A model generated the notes under the pieces. That model was given only the letters and a program-made list of their open reading frames with translations. It had not been told where the DNA came from and ran no database searches. 5,361 nucleotides of DNA from Rubrivivax sp. (GTDB lineage: Bacteria > Pseudomonadota > Gammaproteobacteria > Burkholderiales > Burkholderiaceae_C): positions 1 through 5,361 of the forward strand of contig JAIXSD010000713.1 of assembly GCA_027484885.1 (NCBI GenBank), given 5' to 3'. Each line of letters starts with the position of its first letter. The first letter of the stretch is position 1. The translations under genes and the position numbers were made by a program. Positions 1-5,361 of this stretch are shown in pieces.

Positions 1-258
1 AGCCCGCACAGCTTTGCCCAGCACATGAACACGCCCACCCTGGTGATCCACGGCGCCATGGACTACCGCGTGCCCGATGCCCAGGGCCTGGCCTACTACA
101 ACACCCTCAAGGCGCGCGGCGTGGACAGCCGCCTGCTCTGGTTCCCCGACGAGAACCACTGGATCTTGAAGCCCCGCAACAGCCGCCAGTGGTACGGTGA
201 GTTCTTTGCCTGGCTGGCCCGACATGACTCGGGCGCCAAGGCGGCCAAGAAGCGATAA
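1..258 (+). CDS. S9 (prolyl oligopeptidase) family serine peptidase, C-terminal end only
   Basis: This is the last 85 codons of a gene that begins upstream of the window and ends at TAA 256-258. The fragment matches the end of the alpha/beta-hydrolase catalytic domain of S9 peptidases (PF00326 type). Two parts of the catalytic triad are visible. The acid is the Asp at 61-63 in the strand-turn motif HGAMDYRVP. The His is at 157-159 in the motif DENHWI. The nucleophile Ser would lie upstream and cannot be seen. The family cleaves peptides or acylated peptides after a beta-propeller domain filters substrates. Dipeptidyl-peptidase-like and acylaminoacyl-peptidase-like members share this C-terminus, so the exact substrate class cannot be given. 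The Lys/Ala-rich tail (GAKAAKKR) is a basic extension beyond the fold. An ATG at 25 lies inside the domain and is not a start. The next gene begins 67 bases downstream. Confidence 0.9.
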   Translation, partial: SPHSFAQHMNTPTLVIHGAMDYRVPDAQGLAYYNTLKARGVDSRLLWFPDENHWILKPRNSRQWYGEFFAWLARHDSGAKAAKKR

Positions 259-325
259 GCCAGACACCGATAATCAAAGCCCCACCCGCGCCGCGCGCCC
301 CCCACCTTTTCTTGCCCCTCCTCCC
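259..325 (+). other. C-rich, G-poor intergenic spacer and probable 5' leader of the VWA gene
   Basis: The 67-base spacer holds 36 C and only 10 G by hand count. Its last 21 bases (305-325) are pyrimidines except for one G, and they run straight into the ATG at 326. No purine-rich Shine-Dalgarno element is seen in the usual place. The strand asymmetry contrasts with the balanced G and C of the flanking genes. A C-rich, G-poor, unstructured RNA could be a Rho-loading tract after the peptidase gene, or a pyrimidine tract for ribosomal protein S1 at an SD-less start. Both are inference. No strong hairpin followed by a T run was found, so a factor-independent terminator is unlikely. Confidence 0.45.
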
Positions 326-1507
326 ATGCTGATCAAATTTTTCTACACCCTGCGGGCGGCCAAGCTGCCGGTGTCGGTGCGGGAATTTCTCAGCCTGCTC
401 GAAGGCCTGGAGAAAGGCGTGATCGGCAGCGAGGGCGCTGCCTCCATCGACGACTTCTACTTTCTCGCCCGCACCACCCTGATCAAGGACGAGACGCAGT
501 TCGACAAGTTCGACCGCGCCTTTGCCGCCTACTTCAAGGGCGTGGAGCTGCTCAGCGATTTCAGCCAGGAGGTGCCTCTGGAATGGCTGCGCCAGCATCT
601 GCAGCTGGAGCTGAGCGACGAGCAAAAAGCCGCCATCGAGAAGATGGGCTGGAGCGAGCTGATGGAGACGCTCAAAAAGCGCTTCGAAGAGCAGAAAGAG
701 CGCCACGAAGGCGGCAACAAATGGATAGGCACCGGCGGCACCAGCCCCTTCGGCAACAGCGGCTACAACCCGCAAGGCATACGCATCGGCGGCGCCAGCA
801 AGAACAAGAGTGCCGTCAAGGTCTGGGAGCAGCGCGCCTACAAGGACTATGACGACCAGCTGGAGCTGGGCACGCGCAATATCAAGGTCGCCCTGCGCCG
901 CCTGCGCCGCTTTGCCCGCGAGGGCTCGGACCTGGAGCTGGACCTGGGCGACACCATCAGCAAGACCGCCGCCAACGCCGGCATGCTGGACATCCGCATG
1001 GTGCCCGAGCGCCACAACAAGGTGAAGGTGCTGCTGCTGATGGATGTGGGCGGCACCATGGACGAGCATGTGCACCGCGTCGAAGAGCTGTTCTCGGCCG
1101 CCAAGACGGAGTTCAAGCACCTGGAGTTCTTCTACTTCCACAACTGCGTTTACGACTTTGTCTGGAAGAACAACCGCCGCCGCTTCGCCGAGAAAACCCC
1201 GACCTGGGACCTGATCCGCAAATACAACCGTGACTACAAGCTGATTTTTGTCGGCGATGCCACGATGAGCCCCTACGAGATCCTGCAGCCCGGCGGCAGT
1301 GTCGAATACAACAATGAAGAGCCCGGCGCCGAATGGTTGCAACGCCTGACCCACGCCTTCCCCAAATACGCCTGGATCAACCCGGAGCCGCAAGGCGTCT
1401 GGCAGTACCGCCAGAGCGTGTCCCTGATCCAGAACCTGATGCAGCAACGCATGTTCCCCCTGTCCCTGCAAGGCCTGGAAGGCGCGATGCGTTTGCTCAG
1501 CCAATGA
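326..1507 (+). CDS. CoxE-like VWA domain protein (MoxR-associated type)
   Basis: This encodes 393 residues of a soluble cytoplasmic VWA protein of the CoxE-like group (PF05762/COG3825 type, assigned from memory). The start at 326 is chosen because the family opens with a conserved segment of the type MLIKFFYTLRAAKLPVSVRE. An in-frame ATG at 197 would add 43 unrelated residues overlapping the peptidase gene. The N-terminal half is helical. A Gly-rich stretch follows at about residues 133-156 (WIGTGGTSPFGNSGYNPQG). The VWA domain starts near residue 230. Its metal site is a variant: D240-V-G-G-T244 in place of DxSxS, with a likely later metal ligand at D311 in GDATM. No signal peptide or membrane segment is seen. 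Family members usually work with a MoxR AAA+ ATPase in cofactor insertion or complex maturation; CoxD/CoxE of CO dehydrogenase are the known example. No such ATPase lies next to it here, so the substrate is unknown. Its TGA overlaps the tamA ATG, which suggests cotranscription. Confidence 0.87.
   Translation: MLIKFFYTLRAAKLPVSVREFLSLLEGLEKGVIGSEGAASIDDFYFLARTTLIKDETQFDKFDRAFAAYFKGVELLSDFSQEVPLEWLRQHLQLELSDEQKAAIEKMGWSELMETLKKRFEEQKERHEGGNKWIGTGGTSPFGNSGYNPQGIRIGGASKNKSAVKVWEQRAYKDYDDQLELGTRNIKVALRRLRRFAREGSDLELDLGDTISKTAANAGMLDIRMVPERHNKVKVLLLMDVGGTMDEHVHRVEELFSAAKTEFKHLEFFYFHNCVYDFVWKNNRRRFAEKTPTWDLIRKYNRDYKLIFVGDATMSPYEILQPGGSVEYNNEEPGAEWLQRLTHAFPKYAWINPEPQGVWQYRQSVSLIQNLMQQRMFPLSLQGLEGAMRLLSQ
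1504..1507 (+). promoter_or_regulatory. ATGA stop-start overlap joining the VWA gene and tamA
   Basis: The four bases ATGA hold the tamA start (1504-1506) and the VWA stop (1505-1507). The nearest purine-rich stretch, GGAAGG at 1477-1482, ends 21 bases before the ATG, too far to act as a normal ribosome binding site. Termination-reinitiation is therefore the most likely way tamA is translated. This is inferred from the layout. Confidence 0.7.
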
Positions 1508-3375
1508 GCCACACCCTGCCCCGGCTGCTGCACGGCGCCCTGCTGCTGGCAGCGGCGGGCCTGTCCGGCTGCGCCTCGATCAGCAGCCTCTGGAAGCCCG
1601 ACACACCGCCGGCCAGCGCCGCGCCCGGCACGGCAGCCGATGCCGCGCCGGTGCGCCTGGTGGCCGAGTACGAGCTGGTGGTCGAGGCGCCCGGTGATCT
1701 GCGCGATTTGCTGCAGGAACATCTGGATCTGGCCCGCTTCCGCAGCGCGCCCGAAGACCAGCGCCTGAGCCGCCAGGAGCTGGGCCGCCTGATCCAGGCC
1801 GCGCCCCAGCAGGCCCAGGCCTTGCTGGAGACCGAGGGCTTTTTCAATGCCCAGGTGCAGGTCAGCCGCAACGAAGGCAGCCCGGTGGTGGTGACGGTCA
1901 AGGTCGAGCCCGGCCCGCAGACCCGGGTCAAGACCTTGCAGATCGAGTTCGCCGGCGCCCTGGCACCGGACCAGCCCGCCGTGGCGGGCGCGGATCTGGC
2001 CGCCCTGCGCGAACGCCTGCAGGGCCAATGGTCGCTGGGCCTGGGCCAGGGCTTCTCGCAGCCGCGCTGGTCGCAGGCCAAGAACGAGTTGCTGGCCACG
2101 GCGCGCGCGCGAGGTTTCCCCCTCGCCACGCTGGACACCCACAGTGCCAGCATCGATGCCGAGACCCAGAGCGCCGAGCTGGACTTGAAGCTGGACAGCG
2201 GGCCCCTGTTCCGCCTCGGCGAGCTGCAGATCGAGGGCCTGAAATACCAACCGCGCAGCAGCGTCGAGCGCCTGGCCGGCTTCAGCGTCGGCCAGCCCTA
2301 CACCGAACAGCTGCTGCTGGATTTCCAGGAGCGCCTGGTCCGCACCACCCTGTTCGACAGCGTCAATGTCGACATCCAGCCCCTCAGCGACCCGCCCGAG
2401 GCCGCGCCCGTGCACATCAAGCTGCGCGAGGCGCCACGCCAGCAGCTGACCGCCAGCATCGGCTACGACACCGGCAGCGGCCCGCGCCTGGGCGCCGATT
2501 ACATCCACCGCCGCCCCTTCGGCCTGGACCTGCGCGCGCGCAGCAAGCTCAAGCTCAGCCAGAAAAACAGCTCCTACGACCTGGAGCTGAGCTCGCACCC
2601 GCAGCCCGATATGCAGCGCAATGTCGGCGCCCTGTTCCTGGAGCGCCTGGTGGTGGACAACAAGACCACGGTCAATCTGCGCGCCCGCGTCGGCCGCACC
2701 CGCGAGACCGAGCGACAAGACCGCACCTACTACCTGGAGCTGCTGCGCGCCCGCGAGACCGACCCGCAAGGCACCATCAGCGCCGGCGCCGCCTCGGCCA
2801 ATGTGCAGTGGATCCACCGCCGGCTCGACAGCCCGCTCACACCCACCCGGGGCTACAGCGCCAGCCTGCTGCTGGGCGTGGGCCGGGCCGACAGCTCGGA
2901 AGCCCGTAACGGCGGATTCCTGCGCAGCCATGTGCGCCTGCAGGCCTACCAACCCCTGCCCGGCGGCTGGTTCGGCAGCGCCCGCAGCGAGTGGGGCCAG
3001 GTCTTCGCTTCGCAAGAGGTGGGCCTGCCCGAAAAACTGCGCTTTCGCACCGGCGGCGATGACACCGTGCGCGGCTACGGCCTCGACGACCTGGGCCCGC
3101 GCGATGCCGATGGCAACGCCACCGGCGGCCGCATCCTATGGAACGGCAGCGTCGAGCTGGCCCATGGTCTGACGGCCAGCATGCCCGCCCTGCTCGGCGC
3201 TGTGTTCGTGGACGCCGGCCAGGCGGCGCAGCACTGGCGTGAGCTGAAGCCCAGCATCGGCTACGGCTTCGGCATGCGCTACCGCAGCCCCCTTGGCACC
3301 TTGCGCCTGGACCTGGCCCGCGGCCAGGAGACCCAGAAATGGCGCCTGCATTTCAGCGTCGGCATCGCGCTTTGA
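1504..3375 (+). CDS. tamA: TamA-type Omp85 outer membrane protein with lipoprotein signal
   Basis: This encodes 623 residues (E. coli TamA is about 577). TamA is the outer-membrane half of the translocation and assembly module, which helps insert some outer-membrane proteins and works with TamB. The ATG at 1504 overlaps the VWA stop (ATGA) and gives a coherent signal peptide. That peptide has a short basic start, a Leu/Ala core, then LSGC with Cys23, a classic lipobox. Ala follows the Cys, so there is no Asp retention signal. A Pro/Ala-rich linker (about 30-49) leads to three POTRA domains at roughly 50-137, 140-236 and 237-311. The barrel covers about 314-623 and fits 16 strands. The Omp85 loop-6 signature is V522-R-G-Y525. 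The C-terminus HFSVGIAL resembles TamA beta-signals, which end in Leu rather than Phe. tamB follows after 37 bases. A BamA identity is unlikely, because BamA has five POTRA domains and no lipobox. The longer in-frame start at 1333 lies inside the VWA gene and would bury the signal peptide. Confidence 0.9.
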   Translation: MSHTLPRLLHGALLLAAAGLSGCASISSLWKPDTPPASAAPGTAADAAPVRLVAEYELVVEAPGDLRDLLQEHLDLARFRSAPEDQRLSRQELGRLIQAAPQQAQALLETEGFFNAQVQVSRNEGSPVVVTVKVEPGPQTRVKTLQIEFAGALAPDQPAVAGADLAALRERLQGQWSLGLGQGFSQPRWSQAKNELLATARARGFPLATLDTHSASIDAETQSAELDLKLDSGPLFRLGELQIEGLKYQPRSSVERLAGFSVGQPYTEQLLLDFQERLVRTTLFDSVNVDIQPLSDPPEAAPVHIKLREAPRQQLTASIGYDTGSGPRLGADYIHRRPFGLDLRARSKLKLSQKNSSYDLELSSHPQPDMQRNVGALFLERLVVDNKTTVNLRARVGRTRETERQDRTYYLELLRARETDPQGTISAGAASANVQWIHRRLDSPLTPTRGYSASLLLGVGRADSSEARNGGFLRSHVRLQAYQPLPGGWFGSARSEWGQVFASQEVGLPEKLRFRTGGDDTVRGYGLDDLGPRDADGNATGGRILWNGSVELAHGLTASMPALLGAVFVDAGQAAQHWRELKPSIGYGFGMRYRSPLGTLRLDLARGQETQKWRLHFSVGIAL

Positions 3376-3416
3376 TGATCAGCGCCCACGCTGCGAACCC
3401 TGGCCTGGCCCCATGA
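3375..3416 (+). other. 13-codon ORF bridging the tamA stop and tamB start (possible coupling ORF)
   Basis: An ATG at 3375-3377 shares its A with the tamA stop TGA (3373-3375, context TGATG). It opens a frame of 13 codons (MISAHAANPGLAP) that stops at TGA 3414-3416. That stop overlaps the tamB ATG at 3413 as ATGA. A ribosome finishing tamA could reinitiate here and be delivered to the tamB start. The overlaps are visible in the sequence; translation of the peptide is unproven. The peptide itself has no recognisable function. With so short an ORF, chance is a real alternative. Confidence 0.35.
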
Positions 3417-5361
3417 GCGAATCTGATTCCAAACCCGGCACGCCTGCCGCCCCTGCTGACGATGGCCGCCCTGTGACCAAGCCAGCCCCAGCCCGCCGCG
3501 GCCGTGGGCTGCTGCTGGGCTTGATGGCCCTGCCGGTGCTGGCCGGCAGCGCCGGTCTGGGCCTCTGGTGGGGCCTGGGCAGCGAAGCCGGCAGCCGCTG
3601 GCTGCTGCAGCAAGTGCCCGGCCTCTCCGTCGAGGCGCCGCAAGGCCGCTTGATCGGTGACTTCTCGGCCAAGCACCTGAGCCTGACCATCCCCGGCGGC
3701 CAGGACCGCATCGAGATCGACGATCTGCGCTGGACCGGCCTGAGCCTGGCCTGGAACCGCTCGCCCCTGCTCTGGGGCGACCTGATGGTCGAGCGCCTGA
3801 GTGCCCGCCAGGTGTCGGTGCATCTGGCGCCTAGCGCCGAGCCCAGCCCCGTGCCCGAGGAGCTGCCCATCCCCCTGGGCGTGCACATCGCGCAGCTGCA
3901 GGTGGACAGCCTGTCCCTGCCCAGCTTGAGCCCGCTGCCGGTGCGCGGGCTGCAAGCCCGGGTGGACCTGAGCACGGTGTCCGACAGCAAGCCTGGCGCC
4001 GAACACCGCCTGCAGATCCAGCAGCTGGCCTGGGACCAGCTGCAGCTCAGCGGCAGCACCACGCTGGGCGCCGGCAGCGGCCTGCCCCTGCAGGCCAGCC
4101 TGGGCCTGAAATCAGCCGCCCAGGCCGATCTGCCCGCCTGGGGCGCGCAGCTGGAGCTGCAGGGCCCGCTGGCCCAGCTGGAGCTCAAGGCCGCGCTGAG
4201 CGCCCAGAACCAGCAGCTGCAGGCCCAGGCCCAGCTGCGCCCCTTCGCCGCCTGGCCCCTGCCCCAGCTGCAGCTGGACACGCAGCAGCTGGACCTCTCT
4301 GCCTTGATGTCGGGCCTGCCAAAAACAGCGCTGAGCGGCCAAGTGAGCCTGCAAGCCGACAACAACGCAGCCAACAACAGTGCGGCCGGCAAGAAAAGTT
4401 CAAAGCAGCCCGCCCTGCTGATCAAGGCCCAGCTCGCCAACCACGCAGCCGGCCTCTGGAACGAGCAGCGCCTGCCCGTGCGCCAGCTGAGCCTGGACGC
4501 CGAAGCCTCGGCCCAGGACCCCAGCCAGATCCAGCTGCGCGCCTTCGATGTGCTGCTGGGCAGCAGCGCCCTGCCCGCTGGCCGCCTGCGCGGCAGCGGC
4601 AAGAGCAGCAGCGCGGGCGGCAGCCAGCTCACGCTGAACCTGGAGAACCTGCGCAGCGAAGGCCTGGACGCGCGCGCCACCGGCCTGCTGGCCGCGGGCA
4701 CGGTGGAGCTGAGCACTACACGGGCTCTGACGGAACTCGACAGCGCCAGCAACAGCAGCAGCGCCCCGAACGCGGCCAAGGCCAGGGCCGGCGCGGCCTC
4801 GCTGCAGCTGCGCATCCAAACCGATCTGCAAGGCCGCTGGCTGCCGCCGGGCCCGGTCACGCCGGCCGCCGCGCGCGCCCAGCTGGCCGCTCCAGCGGCC
4901 ACCAGCCCGCAAAACGCCCCACTCAATGCCCACAGCCCGGTGCGCCTGCAAGCCAGCGCGCTCGCGTCAGCGCAAGGACTGGACCTGCAGGAACTGCTGA
5001 TGCAGGCCGGTGAAGCCCAGCTCAAAGGCAGCGCCAAGCTGGCCTTGAGCCGCCCCGGCAGCCTGGCCGGGGGCTGGCAGCTGCAGGCCAATGCCCGCGG
5101 CATGGTGCCGGAGCTGCGCCGCCTCTGGCCCAATGCGCCCGGCCCCAGCGCCCGCCTGGATCTGGACCTCAGCGCCGACCTGCAGGCCCCGGCCCAGCAA
5201 AGCAACGCCGGCCTGCTGGCCCAAGCACCGCGCGGCCAGGCACGGCTGCGCCTGCTGCCCGGCAGCCAGGCCGGCATGGAGCTGGCTGCCGACCTCAGCT
5301 ACGAGCGCGCCAACGACCAGCAAGTGCCCACCCTGCGCGCCGATCTGCAAGCCGGCGGCAA
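3413..5361 (+). CDS. tamB: TamB, inner-membrane-anchored periplasmic bridge protein, N-terminal half (runs off window)
   Basis: The frame is open for 649 codons to the window end. E. coli TamB has about 1260 residues, so roughly half is present, and the defining C-terminal TamB domain (PF04357, formerly DUF490) lies beyond the window. TamB is an AsmA-like/VPS13-like protein that spans the periplasm as a hydrophobic beta-groove, partners TamA, and takes part in phospholipid transport and outer-membrane assembly. The ATG at 3413 is chosen because it starts a short cytoplasmic tail with a basic cluster (RRGR at 28-31). One membrane segment follows at about 33-55, then a typical TamB opening with GSRWLLQQVPGL and APQGRLIGDFSAKHL. 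No other start codon occurs in this frame between 3377 and 3412. The rest is alternating Leu/Gln/polar beta-strand sequence, broken by linkers at residues 316-333 (Asn/Lys/Ser), 443-462 (Ser/Ala) and 483-507 (Ala/Pro). No good Shine-Dalgarno sequence precedes it. The identity also rests on its position right after tamA. Confidence 0.9.
   Translation, partial: MSESDSKPGTPAAPADDGRPVTKPAPARRGRGLLLGLMALPVLAGSAGLGLWWGLGSEAGSRWLLQQVPGLSVEAPQGRLIGDFSAKHLSLTIPGGQDRIEIDDLRWTGLSLAWNRSPLLWGDLMVERLSARQVSVHLAPSAEPSPVPEELPIPLGVHIAQLQVDSLSLPSLSPLPVRGLQARVDLSTVSDSKPGAEHRLQIQQLAWDQLQLSGSTTLGAGSGLPLQASLGLKSAAQADLPAWGAQLELQGPLAQLELKAALSAQNQQLQAQAQLRPFAAWPLPQLQLDTQQLDLSALMSGLPKTALSGQVSLQADNNAANNSAAGKKSSKQPALLIKAQLANHAAGLWNEQRLPVRQLSLDAEASAQDPSQIQLRAFDVLLGSSALPAGRLRGSGKSSSAGGSQLTLNLENLRSEGLDARATGLLAAGTVELSTTRALTELDSASNSSSAPNAAKARAGAASLQLRIQTDLQGRWLPPGPVTPAAARAQLAAPAATSPQNAPLNAHSPVRLQASALASAQGLDLQELLMQAGEAQLKGSAKLALSRPGSLAGGWQLQANARGMVPELRRLWPNAPGPSARLDLDLSADLQAPAQQSNAGLLAQAPRGQARLRLLPGSQAGMELAADLSYERANDQQVPTLRADLQAGG

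Noticed and set aside
25..258. ATG at 25 as the start of a small complete gene
   Set aside because: The frame is open to the window edge and the sequence is the interior of an S9 hydrolase domain, so this is an internal Met of a truncated gene.
269..274. GATAAT as a possible -10 promoter element for the VWA gene
   Set aside because: No -35-like sequence sits at the right spacing (246-251 reads CAAGAA). A single -10-like hexamer is too weak to call.
197..325. Upstream in-frame ATG for the VWA protein
   Set aside because: It would overlap the S9 peptidase gene and add 43 Arg/Pro-rich residues with no family resemblance. The ATG at 326 matches the usual family start.
107..1504. 465-residue open frame on the minus strand
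   Set aside because: It lies antisense to the VWA gene, whose protein matches a known family. The minus product is Ala/Val/Gln/His-rich with no recognisable domain, as expected for the complement of a GC-rich coding frame.
2028..2909. 293-residue + strand frame within tamA
   Set aside because: It is out of frame with tamA, Arg/Pro/Ala-rich with no domain, and explained by high GC suppressing stops.
1273..3015. 580-residue open frame on the minus strand
   Set aside because: It is antisense to tamA, Ala/Gly/Gln/Leu-rich and without motifs. The + strand frame has a signal peptide, POTRA domains and an Omp85 barrel.
3379..5277. 632-residue open frame on the minus strand
   Set aside because: It is antisense to tamB. 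Its composition (Ser/Arg/Ala/Trp/Cys-rich) is typical of reverse-complement translation, while the + frame is open throughout and reads as TamB.

Overview
The window is a dense, GC-rich stretch with four genes, all on the + strand. The codon style (strong third-position G/C) and the protein families suggest a betaproteobacterium of the order Burkholderiales, perhaps from the Rubrivivax/Leptothrix/Roseateles side. That placement is inferred from protein style, not from a database search.

Layout: (1) positions 1-258 are the C-terminal end of a prolyl-oligopeptidase-type (S9) serine peptidase that begins before the window. (2) Positions 259-325 are a C-rich, G-poor spacer with no clear Shine-Dalgarno sequence. 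(3) Positions 326-1507 encode a CoxE-like von Willebrand factor A (VWA) protein with a variant metal site. (4) Positions 1504-3375 encode a TamA-type Omp85 protein with three POTRA domains, a beta-barrel and, unusually, a lipoprotein signal peptide. (5) From 3413 to the window end, the first 649 codons of TamB are open without a stop.

The VWA, tamA and tamB genes look like one transcription unit. VWA and tamA overlap in ATGA. tamA and tamB are 37 bases apart, and a 13-codon ORF overlaps the tamA stop and the tamB start. None of these starts has a good Shine-Dalgarno sequence, so translational coupling is plausible. TamA (outer membrane) and TamB (inner-membrane anchored, spanning the periplasm) are known partners in outer-membrane protein assembly and phospholipid transport. 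The VWA protein is normally paired with a MoxR-type AAA ATPase. That partner is not visible here, and any link between the VWA protein and TamAB is inference.

No RNA genes, mobile elements, CRISPR arrays or convincing terminators were seen. The window is mostly conserved housekeeping envelope biology. The points worth a second look are the lipidated TamA, the tamA-tamB junction, the VWA-tamAB linkage and the QL-rich, linker-interrupted TamB.
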